From positions 1-42,584 of the forward strand of contig JAJFUM010000105.1 of the NCBI GenBank assembly GCA_021372415.1: a DNA stretch of 42,584 nucleotides. Reading direction: 5' to 3'. Positions 15,835 to 26,217 of the stretch are shown piece after piece; positions within the stretch are counted from its first letter, which is position 1, and the number at the start of each line of letters is the position of its first letter. Source of the stretch: Deltaproteobacteria bacterium (GTDB lineage Bacteria; Desulfobacterota; Syntrophia; Syntrophales; UBA5619). The translations under genes were made by a program, and so were the position numbers. The notes below the pieces were generated by a model. It was given only the letters and a program-made list of their open reading frames with translations. It was not told where the DNA came from and made no database searches.

Positions 15835-16656
15835 TCACGCTTTGGCAGGGGGTTGCCTTCCGGTTTCCTGGGCGATCTTGAGCCGGTACCTGACCGTGGT
15901 GGCAACGGTCTGGTACGCGCCTTCCATTCCGAGTTGCTCCGTGTTGATGATCATGTCGAAGTACGTCGGATCGTTGGCATCGTGCTTGAAATATTTCTTG
16001 ATGAAACCGTTGCGGTCGTCGTCCTTTTTCTCCACGTATCTCCTGGCTTCGTCCCGGGATATGGCGCGTGTCTTCAGGAAATATGCGACTCTGGATTCCT
16101 GGGGCGCGATGAAACGCAGTCGGAGGGTCTTCTCCTTCGGCAGGATCATGTGGGCTCCCCGGCCCACGATGATGGAATAGCCGTGCTCGCCGATCGCGAC
16201 GATGACGCTGGTCAGATGGCGGAAATAGACATCGGGCGAGAGATGGCGATTGGCGAAGAGGGAGGCGATCACGGAATCGATCTGGGTGACGGCCTTCTCG
16301 TCCAGGGATTCCACCACCTTCGTGCTCATTTTGGCGCTCTTGGCCACCTGCTTGATGATTTGGCTGCCGACGAGGTCCATCTTGAATTCCTCGGCCAGGC
16401 GTCTGGCGATTTCACTGCCCCCGGCACCAGCCTGCCTGGAGACGGTGACCATGAAGTCCGGCCGGGGCTTCTCGATCATCCGCCACCGCTGCATGTGATA
16501 CTCCACGACCTTGCCTTCGATCTCGTCCTCTTTGATCCGGACGTCGCGGGTGTAGTCCGGGCAATGGACGTTCAGGAGCGAGTCCATGGAAATAATAAAG
16601 CGCTTCTGACAATTCTCGCGCCAGGCGCATATGGAACAGATTCGTGTGTTGAGCAT
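15835..16656 (-). CDS. Cytidylate-kinase-like family protein with N-terminal cysteine motif
   Basis: A 273-residue protein. The body from about residue 65 resembles the cytidylate kinase-like family: VSRQAGAGGSEIARRLAEEF is a diverged P-loop-type start, followed by IIVGRGAHMIL, LRLRFIAPQESR and DPTYFDMIINTEQL. Residues 1-20 carry CSICAWRENC, three cysteines (C7, C10, C16) that could bind a metal or an Fe-S cluster and are not part of a nucleotide kinase. RBS AAAGGAGAAGG precedes the ATG. It lies 38 bases after the ATPase gamma gene on the same strand with no terminator between, so it may be the last gene of that operon. True substrate unknown; authentic CMP kinase activity should not be assumed. 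Confidence 0.8.
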   Translation of the reverse strand: MLNTRICSICAWRENCQKRFIISMDSLLNVHCPDYTRDVRIKEDEIEGKVVEYHMQRWRMIEKPRPDFMVTVSRQAGAGGSEIARRLAEEFKMDLVGSQIIKQVAKSAKMSTKVVESLDEKAVTQIDSVIASLFANRHLSPDVYFRHLTSVIVAIGEHGYSIIVGRGAHMILPKEKTLRLRFIAPQESRVAYFLKTRAISRDEARRYVEKKDDDRNGFIKKYFKHDANDPTYFDMIINTEQLGMEGAYQTVATTVRYRLKIAQETGRQPPAKA

Positions 16657-16694
16657 GGATCCTTCTCCTTTCTTTTCACGGTTGGTCGTTCCTC

Positions 16695-17588
16695 TTATGC
16701 CCCGACATCCCGGGCCCCTCCCAGGGCCTCGAACCCCGAGACGATGTCCAGGAGTTCCTCCGTGATGATCATCTGGCGCTGTCGGTGAAACTGGGTGAAG
16801 AGGTCTTCGAGGCGCTCTTCGATGTTCTTCTCCGCGCTTTGCATGGACGCCAGGCGGCTCGCGTTCTCGCTGGCCAGGGCGTTGGCGAAGGCCCTATAGA
16901 TACAGACAAAGAGATACTCCCCGATCAGGGAAGAGAAGATGGCGTCCCATTTCATGGTGAACAGGGGAAGCGTCGAGGATTCCCACTTGCGCTGTCTGAG
17001 CGTCCTGAGCCAGGCCTCTTCAACGGGCAGCAGGACGAGCGACTTGGGCCGGTAGGTGGCGCCCGACACATATTCGCTGTAGAAGATGTGCACCTGGTGT
17101 ATCTTTTTTTTGAATCGCCAGTCTTCCAGGAGCATCGTGATGTCCTGGACCAGGGGGGTGATGCCGGCCGTGGAGCCCGGCATGGTCAGGACTTCGAAGA
17201 CCTTCTGCCCGGAATCCTCCAGGAGTTCCGCAGCGCGCATTCCCACGGCGATGACGATCCGGTCCTCCCTGCCGACGCCGGTCCTGCCCATCTGATCCAG
17301 GGCGTGTCCGACGATCAGGCTGTTGAGCTGACCGCACAGCCCCTGATCGGTTCCGAAGACGACGGCCCCCAGCCGGCCCGCCCTGGATCCCACCGTCGTC
17401 GCTTCGCGGCTCTGTCGTAGAACGATCTGGAGCCCCATCTCGACGGTACGATGGTACTCGGCGAGCGATTCAACGGCCCGCTGGTACTGGCGGATGTTGG
17501 TGGCCGCCAGGGCCTTCATGGTCTTGACCACCCCGAGCAGGTCCTGGGCGCTCTGGATTCTCCTCTTGAGGGCTTCGGTCGTCTGCAA
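16695..17588 (-). CDS. atpG: N-ATPase gamma subunit
   Basis: A 297-residue rotor shaft subunit of the F1 part. The N-terminal helix (LKRRIQSAQDLLGVVKTMKALAA) and the C-terminal helix (ENASRLASMQSAEKNIEERLEDL) match gamma, the coiled coil that turns inside the alpha/beta ring. The central Rossmann-like domain is present and includes VFGTDQGLCGQLN. The start appears to be TTG at 17588, only three bases after the alpha stop; no ATG lies near it. As in N-ATPases generally, gamma closes the core operon and there is no separate delta gene. Confidence 0.9.
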   Translation of the reverse strand: MQTTEALKRRIQSAQDLLGVVKTMKALAATNIRQYQRAVESLAEYHRTVEMGLQIVLRQSREATTVGSRAGRLGAVVFGTDQGLCGQLNSLIVGHALDQMGRTGVGREDRIVIAVGMRAAELLEDSGQKVFEVLTMPGSTAGITPLVQDITMLLEDWRFKKKIHQVHIFYSEYVSGATYRPKSLVLLPVEEAWLRTLRQRKWESSTLPLFTMKWDAIFSSLIGEYLFVCIYRAFANALASENASRLASMQSAEKNIEERLEDLFTQFHRQRQMIITEELLDIVSGFEALGGARDVGA

Positions 17589-17591
17589 GGG

Positions 17592-19130
17592 TCACGCCCC
17601 CTTCATGCTGGCCGCCGCCTCCCCGGCGGCGCCGGTGAGCGAGCGGTGGTCCGGTTCGCTGAGTTTCTCCCCTGATTCGATGCGGTGGCCCAGATCGACG
17701 TGCTCCCGGGCCATCCTTTCCCTCAGCGAGGACTCCGCCTGTGAGACCTTGTCCACCGGGACGGCATCCAGGACCCCCGACGTGACGGCCAGGAGGGCCG
17801 CGATCTGCTCCGAGACCCGCAACGGTTTGTACTGGGGCTGCTTGAGGATCTCCCGAACCCGCCATCCCCTTTCGAGAACCCTGCGCGTTCCCTCGTCGAG
17901 GCGGGTCCCGAACCGCGAAAAGGTCTCCAGCTCTTCGAACTGGGAATAGGCGATGCGCAGGTCTCCGGCCACGGTGCGGTAGGCCGGCAGCTGGGCCTTG
18001 CCGCCCACACGGGAGACCGATTTTCCCACATCCACCGCCGGCAGGATCCCCTTCTGAAAGAGGCGCGGTGACAGGTAGATCTGTCCGTCCGTGATGGAGA
18101 TCAGGTTGGTCGGGATGTAGGATGAGATGTCCTGGGCTTCCGTCTCGACGATGGGGATTGCCGTGAGGGAGCCGCCGCCGTGTTGCCTTTTCAGATGGGT
18201 CGAGCGCTCCAGGAGCCGCGAGTGGATGTAGAAAATGTCCCCCGGGAAGGCCTCGCGCCCCGGCGGTCGGCGCAGGAGCAGCGACAGTTCCCGGTAGGCG
18301 CGGGCGTGGTTGGTCAGGTCGTCGTAAACGATCAGGACGTCCCTGCCCTGGGACATGAAATACTCCCCCATGGTGGTGGCGGCATAGGGCGCGATGTACT
18401 GCAGGCCGGGAGGATCCCCAGCCGTGGCGACGACCAGGATCGTATAATCCATGGCCCCGTGGTCTTTCAGGTCCGCGACGACCTTGGCCACATCGGAGGT
18501 CTTTTTCCCGATGGCGCAGTAGATGCAGACCACCCCCTTGCCGGACTGGTTGATGATGGTGTCGATCGCAATGGCGGTCTTGCCGGTCTGACGATCGCCG
18601 ACGATCAATTCCCTCTGCCCGCGGCCGATGGGGATGAGGGCGTCGATCACCTTGATCCCCGTCTGGAGGGGGACGGTCACGGGGTCCCGGGCCATGACCG
18701 CCGGGGCTTCCCGCTCGACCGGCCGCCTTCCGGCAGGCCGGAGGTCTCCCTGGTTGTCCAGGGGACACCCCAGAGCGTCCAGGGTCCTGCCGATGAGGCC
18801 GTCCCCCACCGGCACATCGAGGATCCGACCCGTCCGTCTGACCTCCGTACCGGCCTGGAGGCCCTCGCCGGGACCCAGCAGGATGACGCCGATCTCGTCG
18901 GGATCGATGTTGAAAACCAGTCCCTGCAGGCTCTTGGGGAACACCACGAGTTCTTCGGCTTTGATGTTGGGAAGGCCGCCGACACGGACGATGCCGTAAC
19001 CGACATACCTCGCAACGCCGATCTCGTTGGGCTTGAGTTCCGCGTGCTGGTCCGAAAGGACGGCATCCATCGTCCTGAAGGTATCTTCCAGAAACGATTG
19101 GAACCCCTTTTCCCCCGTGTCCTTTTCCAT
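17592..19130 (-). CDS. atpA: N-ATPase alpha subunit
   Basis: The 512-residue non-catalytic F1 nucleotide-binding subunit. Walker [14 protein letters not shown] and the downstream IYCAIGKK and [10 protein letters not shown] blocks are typical of alpha. GGAGGGGG precedes the ATG. It sits directly after the b-delta fusion and before gamma, the expected N-ATPase order. With beta it forms the hexameric head on the cytoplasmic side of the membrane. Confidence 0.95.
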   Translation of the reverse strand: MEKDTGEKGFQSFLEDTFRTMDAVLSDQHAELKPNEIGVARYVGYGIVRVGGLPNIKAEELVVFPKSLQGLVFNIDPDEIGVILLGPGEGLQAGTEVRRTGRILDVPVGDGLIGRTLDALGCPLDNQGDLRPAGRRPVEREAPAVMARDPVTVPLQTGIKVIDALIPIGRGQRELIVGDRQTGKTAIAIDTIINQSGKGVVCIYCAIGKKTSDVAKVVADLKDHGAMDYTILVVATAGDPPGLQYIAPYAATTMGEYFMSQGRDVLIVYDDLTNHARAYRELSLLLRRPPGREAFPGDIFYIHSRLLERSTHLKRQHGGGSLTAIPIVETEAQDISSYIPTNLISITDGQIYLSPRLFQKGILPAVDVGKSVSRVGGKAQLPAYRTVAGDLRIAYSQFEELETFSRFGTRLDEGTRRVLERGWRVREILKQPQYKPLRVSEQIAALLAVTSGVLDAVPVDKVSQAESSLRERMAREHVDLGHRIESGEKLSEPDHRSLTGAAGEAAASMKGA

Positions 19131-19144
19131 ATGCCCCCTCCGGC

Positions 19145-19912
19145 CTATCCCCTTTCCGGTGCGCCCCGGTACAGGGAGAGATAGAACTTCTCCTCCAGAG
19201 TGTCCAGGTAGTCCTTCATGCTCCAGGCGATCTTGTAACCGTCGATCCGAAATTCGTAGCCGGACAGTAGGTCGTTCGTTTTCTTGTAGATCACGTCGAT
19301 CCCCGATCCGATCTTTCCCAGGGCGCTGGCCAGCGTCTTTCTGGCCTCCGGGGGGATTTCGAAGTCGGAAAGGACCGTGACCCTGTGTCCCTCAGCCGCG
19401 AGCGATCGGATCTTCTCCCGCTCGTCCTGGGACATGGTCTCGATCCTCGCTGCCAGGATGTGGACGATCCGCTGTTCGAGATCCAGGTCGGCCAGGTCCT
19501 TGAGGACCTGGCGGGTGATGGCATAGACCTGGTTTCCCGTCAGCCTCCGGAGCTCCTGAAGGATGGCCTCCCTCTCCGAACGGAACGCCTCAATCCATCG
19601 GTTCTGCATCAGATCGACCTCCTGGCGGGCCTTCTCCATCAATTCCCGACGGTAAGCCTCGGCATCCATCCGCGCCTTGTTCATGAGTTCATCTGCCGTG
19701 CGCTCCAGTTCCTTGAGGCGCATCTGGCTGGCAACCGCGTCCTGGTGTGCCTCTTGACGGGCCTTTTCCGCTTCGGAGAAGGCCGCTGAAATCTTGGCCT
19801 CCCGGGCATCCATGGCGCCGATGATCCGGCCGTAGAGAAACTTCTTCAGGAGGACAAAGAGGATCAGAAAGTTGACGATCTGGGCCAGAAAGACGAACCA
19901 GTCGATATGCAT
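19145..19912 (-). CDS. atpF: N-ATPase b subunit with delta-like C-terminal domain
   Basis: A 255-residue stator subunit. An N-terminal membrane helix (about 6-24, [21 protein letters not shown]) is followed by a long charged coiled coil to about residue 130. The C-terminal part, ending in [23 protein letters not shown], resembles the end of the delta subunit. An ordinary b is near 160 residues. The fusion would explain the lack of a delta gene in the operon. GGAGG precedes the ATG, which follows the c stop by three bases. Confidence 0.9.
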   Translation of the reverse strand: MHIDWFVFLAQIVNFLILFVLLKKFLYGRIIGAMDAREAKISAAFSEAEKARQEAHQDAVASQMRLKELERTADELMNKARMDAEAYRRELMEKARQEVDLMQNRWIEAFRSEREAILQELRRLTGNQVYAITRQVLKDLADLDLEQRIVHILAARIETMSQDEREKIRSLAAEGHRVTVLSDFEIPPEARKTLASALGKIGSGIDVIYKKTNDLLSGYEFRIDGYKIAWSMKDYLDTLEEKFYLSLYRGAPERG

Positions 19913-19915
19913 GTC

Positions 19916-20194
19916 CTATCCTCCCGCTTTCTTGATGACGTAGTTCCAGAAGGGGTTGGCGAAGACGAGGATCATGGCGATCACGAAACAGTAAATGGCG
20001 ATCGATTCGATCATCGCCAGTCCCACAAAGAGCGTCCGGGTCAGGGAGTTCCTCTCGTCCGGCTGCTGGGCGATCGAACTCAACGCGCTGTGGACGGCCT
20101 GCCCCTGCGCAAGGGCCGGCCCGATCGCGCCGATGCCCATGCAGAGTGCCGCCGCGATGATCGATGCCGCTGCTACGATGCTGACGCTGTCCAT
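19916..20194 (-). CDS. atpE: N-ATPase c subunit (Na+-type proteolipid)
   Basis: The 92-residue rotor-ring subunit with two membrane helices. Helix 1 carries Q30 in GPALAQGQA, and helix 2 carries E63, S64 and Y68 in MIESIAIY. These align with Gln32, Glu65, Ser66 and Tyr70 of the Na+-binding c ring of Ilyobacter, although the neighbouring Thr67 is Ile here. Na+ rather than H+ coupling is therefore likely. The start at 20194 is supported by AAGGAGG; the longer frame upstream is not hydrophobic. Confidence 0.93.
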   Translation of the reverse strand: MDSVSIVAAASIIAAALCMGIGAIGPALAQGQAVHSALSSIAQQPDERNSLTRTLFVGLAMIESIAIYCFVIAMILVFANPFWNYVIKKAGG

Positions 20195-20228
20195 ATTGGG
20201 TCCCTCCTTGGTGTCGTTCGTCGATCCG

Positions 20229-20930
20229 TCAGTTTGATGCCTTGGTTTCATGCGCCTGCGACGCCGAGGCGATGTACACCATCGCCAGGACGGCGAAGAT
20301 GTAAGCCTGGATGATTCCGATCAAGAGGCCCAGAATCTGCATGGCCACCGGGAAGAAGAAGGGCGTCACCGCCAGCAGGATGGTGATCACCTTCTCGTGG
20401 CTCATCAGGTTGCCGAAGAGGCGGACCGCCAGGGCCAGGGTCCGTGAAAATTCGCCCATGATGTGAAAGGGGAAGAAGAGCAGGTTGGGGCGGAAGTATT
20501 CCTTGAAGTATTCGGCAAAGCCGAGCTTCGCGATCCCGAAGAGGGGGACGGCGAAGAAGACCAGGATGGCCAGGGCGGCCGTCGTGGTGAGAGACGAGGT
20601 GGGGGCCACGTATCCGGGGATGAAGGTGAGCAGATTCGAGAAGAGGATGAACAGGAAGAGCGTTCCGATGAAGGGGAAGTACCGGTCGGCGTCCTCCTGG
20701 GAGATCTCCCGGAGCTCGGAACGGACGCCGCCGAGAATGACCTCCAACAGGTTCTGCCAGCGGGAGAGGGACCTCTCCGCGGACAAGCGGCGGGTGATCA
20801 GGAGGGACCCGACGACCAGAATCGCCATGACGAGCCAGGTGTAGACCATCGTGGCATTGATGGTGATCCACTGCCACTGGAAGAAGATGACCTGGTCGGG
20901 GCTGATCTGATGGATGGCGACGACTTCCAT
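20229..20930 (-). CDS. atpB: N-ATPase a subunit
   Basis: The 233-residue membrane stator that provides the ion half-channels next to the c ring. It has five to six hydrophobic helices, and the essential Arg lies in LALAVRLFGNLMSHE. The C-terminal QAYIFAVLAMVYIASA is conserved. The start at 20930 has AAAAGGAGA upstream; the longer frame overlapping atpR is rejected. Smaller than E. coli a (271), as is usual for N-ATPases. Confidence 0.94.
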   Translation of the reverse strand: MEVVAIHQISPDQVIFFQWQWITINATMVYTWLVMAILVVGSLLITRRLSAERSLSRWQNLLEVILGGVRSELREISQEDADRYFPFIGTLFLFILFSNLLTFIPGYVAPTSSLTTTAALAILVFFAVPLFGIAKLGFAEYFKEYFRPNLLFFPFHIMGEFSRTLALAVRLFGNLMSHEKVITILLAVTPFFFPVAMQILGLLIGIIQAYIFAVLAMVYIASASQAHETKASN

Positions 20931-20943
20931 GGGCGTCTCCTTT

Positions 20944-21225
20944 TCAAGGCCTGGAGGGATTCCCCCCCAGGCGCCGCCTGAGGATCTCCCGGATCGCGAT
21001 GAACCCGGCCAGGGCCGCGGCCAGTTCTCCAAGGCCTCCGCTCAGGACCAGGAAAAAGCCGGCCAGGACCAGGGCGGTCCGCACAAGGAAGCTCCCGATC
21101 AAGACAGTAAACGGCCGTCTCAGATCAGGGAGTCTCCGCAGGGTCACCCAGAGCCCAGCAAAGTGAATGACTCCAAGGACCAGCCCGGCCGTAAAGGGGA
21201 CAAGAAACGGATAACCCATGACCAT
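20944..21225 (-). CDS. atpR: N-ATPase accessory membrane subunit AtpR
   Basis: A 93-residue protein with about three membrane helices (FTAGLVLGVIHFAGLWVTL, FTVLIGSFLVRTALVLAGFFLV and the following helix). A short AtpR gene between atpQ and atpB is a hallmark of N-ATPase operons; an Arg within the second helix (FLVRTALVL) is preserved. Its exact function is unsettled, with a role in assembling the c ring suggested. The second in-frame ATG six bases on is an alternative start. Confidence 0.85.
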   Translation of the reverse strand: MVMGYPFLVPFTAGLVLGVIHFAGLWVTLRRLPDLRRPFTVLIGSFLVRTALVLAGFFLVLSGGLGELAAALAGFIAIREILRRRLGGNPSRP

Positions 21226-21297
21226 TGGACCTCTCTGGAATGGTTGTGCCTTCGGATCTTGACGGCTTTGCCCGTGGATCCGCCAGGGATGCCTTCG

Positions 21298-21616
21298 TCA
21301 TTCTTCGATGATCTTTTCCCTTGCCTTTTTCACCCAGTACCAGGCGTTGAAACAGCCGAGCGCAAGACCCAGGACCAGCAGCATCAGGGTCCAGGAGAAG
21401 CGGCTGGGCCAGGTCTGATCGATCCAGAGGCCTGCGGCCGTCCCGATCAGGGTCGGGATGACCACCGACCAGCCCACGATGCCCAAGACGCCCAGACCGA
21501 ACCAGAGGCCGTCGTCCTTGCGGGTCCTCCCCCGGATTTTTCTTGCCTCCTTTTGCGCCACCTGCCGGGTGAACAGGCTGGCCAGTTTGAGGCGCCTCTC
21601 CCGCGGCGTTGATTTC

Positions 21617-21627
<11 letters not shown>
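21298..21627 (-). CDS. atpQ: N-ATPase accessory subunit AtpQ (AtpI/AtpZ-like)
   Basis: A 109-residue protein with a basic N-terminal tail (about 1-38) and two membrane helices (GLWFGLGVLGIVGWSVVIPTL and the helix containing LMLLVLGLALGCFNAWYWV). It matches the AtpI/AtpZ-like putative Mg2+/Ca2+ transporter or assembly factor that N-ATPase operons carry between epsilon and atpR. It overlaps the epsilon stop by 11 bases, with GGAGC as ribosome site. Confidence 0.85.
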
Positions 21628-23704
<2,077 letters not shown>

Positions 23705-23711
23705 GAATTTA

Positions 23712-23740
23712 TTATAACGACCTCGAGACGGGAATGCAAG
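23712..23740 (-). promoter_or_regulatory. Sigma-70 promoter of the N-ATPase operon
   Basis: On the minus strand TTGCAT (23735-23740), a 17-base spacer and a perfect TATAAT (23712-23717) give a near-consensus promoter. The predicted start is near 23704. It is the best -10 element seen in the window. Confidence 0.75.
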
Positions 23741-23769
23741 GGGTCGAAATCGATGGGGCACAATCGGTC

Positions 23770-23798
23770 TTGACATCCATGGAGCCCTATGTTACCTA
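23770..23798 (+). promoter_or_regulatory. Candidate promoter of the riboswitch-tonB transcript
   Basis: A perfect TTGACA (23770-23775) is followed after 17 bases by TACCTA (23793-23798), a poor -10. It faces the cobalamin riboswitch and is back-to-back with the N-ATPase promoter, 30 bases away. Confidence 0.45.
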
Positions 23799-23855
23799 GG
23801 GCCCGTCTCGGCCCTCTCTGTAAACAAAGGGCAGACGGTTCTTTTATAAGCCAAT

Positions 23856-24076
23856 CGGATTGGTGACCCTTTCACAAGGGTAGAATAGGGAATCCCGTTT
23901 TAATCGGGAGCGGACCCGCCACTGTAAGCAGCGACGATCCCCATAGTCGTTTCGGAGAAAGAAATCCGCCCTTCCAGAGGGAAGGTGGATGACGGCCTCC
24001 GGATGAGATGCCACTGTCGTTTTGATGGGAAGGCATGGGGGGAGGATGACCTGCAAGCCAGGAGACCTGCCAATCT
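23856..24076 (+). promoter_or_regulatory. Cobalamin riboswitch 1
   Basis: The core reads GGGAGCGGACCCGCCACTGTAAG near 23905-23929. It is followed by a variable arm, then GCCACTG and GGGAAGGC near 24010-24034, and the B12 box AAGCCAGGAGACCTGCC at about 24055-24071. This order is that of the cobalamin aptamer. A strong intrinsic terminator 70 bases on makes it a transcriptional switch: high corrinoid should stop transcription of tonB-exbB-exbD and possibly the genes beyond. Confidence 0.92.
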
Positions 24077-24144
24077 GATACCCGCGCAGGCTTCGACGGT
24101 AAAGAAGGCGGGAAGACGACAATTTGAGGATTATAAAAACGTTT

Positions 24145-24180
24145 AATCCCCGGTCATGGATCATGGCCGGGGATTTTTTA
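24145..24180 (+). terminator. Intrinsic terminator of cobalamin riboswitch 1
   Basis: A 14-bp stem built from AATCCCCGGTCATG and CATGGCCGGGGATT (one T-G wobble), with the 3-base loop GAT, is followed by TTTTTA. It is the expression platform of the riboswitch and precedes tonB by about 180 bases. Confidence 0.92.
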
Positions 24181-24362
24181 TTGGTTGCGGCATGGTACGT
24201 TCCCGTAACGCGGCGCCTTTTTTTAACGCAGGGCATGCGGGGCAGCGGCGAGGGGCTCTGGGCATTCGCCCGGCCGGGGGGACAGGGGCGGCCAAATGGC
24301 GGTAGGCGAGCGTCATGGCCGGGGTACGGATCTAGATTAGAGGAGAAGGGGGAGGGGCGGAG

Positions 24363-25112
24363 ATGAATGACCGAGTTGTTGGGTTCCTCTTGTCCGGGGC
24401 CTCCCATGCCGCCTGTCTCTCTCTGCTCCTGTTCCTGCCGGCGGCGAAGACTGTTCCTATTTCTACCTTCCATATTCGCTTCGAACAGCGGGAAGTCCTT
24501 CCCGAAAAGGCGGCGAAACCCGCGGTTCCGGCATCGGTTCCGGTATCGAGGCAAAGAAGCATGGCGCCGAAGTTAAAACGCGAAACGGTTCCGGAGATCA
24601 AAGAGGCGAGACCGGTCATGCCGCCTGCAAGGAGAGAAAATCTTGAAGAGGCCGTAAGGCCGATGGTGTCGATGGTGCCGACAGACCCGGGAGAGGCCGT
24701 TGCAAGCCCGCCGAACCAAGACCTTCGCAGTGGGGGCGCATCGGAAACTCCGGGTGCAAGAGTAGGCGCGACCCCTTCGAATCAGGGCGGTGCCTCCCCC
24801 AAGAGGGGAGGAGACGCTCCCCCTGTGGAGACGATATTCGGCGAGCTGAACGCCCCGACCTTCATCCACCGGGCAACGCCGGTCTATCCGCGGGCGGCCC
24901 GGAGGCTGGAGAAGGAGGGGAGGGTGGTCTTGAAGTTGCTGATCGACCATGCGGGGACCCTCCGCAACGTCGAGGTGATCGAACCGGCCCCTTTCGGTTT
25001 TACGGAAGCCGCCGTCGAGGCGGTCAGAAAATCCACCTTCGCCCCGGCGCGCCGAAACGGAGAGAGGGTTTCCTCTTGGGCGGTTCTTTCGATTCGCTTT
25101 AACCTGGAATGA
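24363..25112 (+). CDS. tonB: TonB energy-transducing protein (B12 locus)
   Basis: A 249-residue TonB. An N-terminal signal anchor (about 8-26) is followed by a Pro/Lys-rich periplasmic spacer to about 155. The C-terminal domain begins at [24 protein letters not shown] and ends in FNLE. It carries proton-motive energy from ExbB-ExbD to outer-membrane receptors. GGGGCGGAG precedes the ATG. It is the first gene under riboswitch 1, so it is probably dedicated to corrinoid or tetrapyrrole uptake. Confidence 0.9.
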   Translation: MNDRVVGFLLSGASHAACLSLLLFLPAAKTVPISTFHIRFEQREVLPEKAAKPAVPASVPVSRQRSMAPKLKRETVPEIKEARPVMPPARRENLEEAVRPMVSMVPTDPGEAVASPPNQDLRSGGASETPGARVGATPSNQGGASPKRGGDAPPVETIFGELNAPTFIHRATPVYPRAARRLEKEGRVVLKLLIDHAGTLRNVEVIEPAPFGFTEAAVEAVRKSTFAPARRNGERVSSWAVLSIRFNLE

Positions 25113-25131
25113 CTGGATGAGGGGAAGAGAC

Positions 25132-25557
25132 ATGGGACATCTGGGATCGATCATCGACTACGGGATTATCGGTACTCTCCTTTTGATGAGTGTCGTGGCG
25201 CTGGCCATTGCGATCGAAAGGCGGCTTTCCTATGGAAAAGTCGACTTGGAAAGGTTTCGGGACCGCCGCACGCTGGAGTTCGAGCTGACCCGAAGGCTCC
25301 ACCTGATCGCCACAATCGGGAGCAACGCTCCCTACATAGGGCTTCTGGGCACCGTCCTGGGGATCATGTCCACCTTTTACACCATGGGGAGCGAGGGTTT
25401 CCTTGACACGGCCAAGATCATGATCGGCTTGGCCCTGGCGCTGAAGGCCACGGCGGCGGGGCTTCTGGTCGCTATCCCGTCCCTCGTCTTTTACAACCTG
25501 CTGCTGAGGAAGGCGAGGGGGATCGTCCTTCGTTGGGAGGCTGCACATGGAAGATAA
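25132..25557 (+). CDS. exbB: ExbB/TolQ-family proton channel protein
   Basis: A 141-residue, shortened ExbB with three membrane helices: about 9-28, a central one including [11 protein letters not shown], and [21 protein letters not shown]. The motifs [13 protein letters not shown] and [17 protein letters not shown] are characteristic. The ATG at 25132 is preferred to 25117 because of spacing from AGGGGAAG. It forms the proton channel with the downstream ExbD and energises TonB; it overlaps exbD by 11 bases. Confidence 0.9.
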   Translation: MGHLGSIIDYGIIGTLLLMSVVALAIAIERRLSYGKVDLERFRDRRTLEFELTRRLHLIATIGSNAPYIGLLGTVLGIMSTFYTMGSEGFLDTAKIMIGLALALKATAAGLLVAIPSLVFYNLLLRKARGIVLRWEAAHGR

Positions 25558-25927
25558 GGGATTTGACTCCATCAATGTAATTCCCCTAGTCGATGTGATG
25601 TTGGTCCTTTTGACCATCGTCCTGACCACCTCGACCTTCATCGCCACGGGGATGATTTCGATATCTCTGCCCAAGGCCTCTCAAGGCCAGGCGGAGGGCC
25701 TGCGCTGGCAGACCATCTCCATCGACCGGGCGGGAAGGATCTATTTCGGCAATGCCGAGGTGCCGCTTGAAGGGTTGGGGGCCGCCGTTGACCGCCTCGA
25801 TCGGGAGACGCCCCTGGTCGTCCGGGCGGACTGCAACATCCGGCTCCAGGTCTTCATCGACGTTCTCGATCTGCTGAACGGCCGCGGCTTCAAGAAGGTG
25901 ACCGTCCAGACCGAAAAGAGGCAATGA
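25547..25927 (+). CDS. exbD: ExbD/TolR-family protein
   Basis: A 126-residue protein with a short cytoplasmic N-terminus, one membrane helix after [16 protein letters not shown] (proton-path Asp at D16) and a periplasmic domain with [13 protein letters not shown] and [17 protein letters not shown]. It partners ExbB. Its stop lies only about 20 bases before the second riboswitch. Confidence 0.92.
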   Translation: MEDKGFDSINVIPLVDVMLVLLTIVLTTSTFIATGMISISLPKASQGQAEGLRWQTISIDRAGRIYFGNAEVPLEGLGAAVDRLDRETPLVVRADCNIRLQVFIDVLDLLNGRGFKKVTVQTEKRQ

Positions 25928-25947
25928 TCACGAAAAGAGGGGTCGGT

Positions 25948-26140
25948 GTGAGGCGTCGACAAGGAGGTGAGTGGAAGGAAGAGGCGTTGTCCAGTTGGAA
26001 GACAGGAAAGGGGAGTGAGAGTCTCCCGCTGCCCCGCAGCCGTGAAGGGAACGAAAGCCCAACCCTAAGCCACTGCCGTCGTCCGACGGTGGGAAGGCGG
26101 GCGAGTAGGCATGAGCCCGAAGCCGGAAGGCCTATCCAGA
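25948..26140 (+). promoter_or_regulatory. Cobalamin riboswitch 2 (divergent variant)
   Basis: Core elements appear in the correct order: GGGAGTGAGAGTCTCCC with CTGCCCCGCAGCCGTGA near 26009-26045, GCCACTG and GGGAAGGC near 26069-26098, and a B12-box-like GCCCGAAGCCGGAAGGCCT near 26115-26133. The B12 box differs from the usual form (GGAAGGCC for GGAGACCTG). No U-tract hairpin follows, so control probably acts on translation of the receptor gene, about 80 bases on. Confidence 0.82.
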
Positions 26141-26217
26141 CTGAAACACCCGGAGAGCCAGGTAATCGGAGAAGATCCGGTGGCCTGGCGTCCGGAAAAC
26201 CATCTCGAGGGGGATAT

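Noticed and set aside
24124..24366. A short frame between riboswitch 1 and tonB
   Set aside because: It crosses the terminator hairpin and has no ribosome site or family similarity.
25924..26217. A long N-terminal extension of the BtuB-like receptor
   Set aside because: The extension is the riboswitch itself; the signal peptide and a good ribosome site place the start at 26218.
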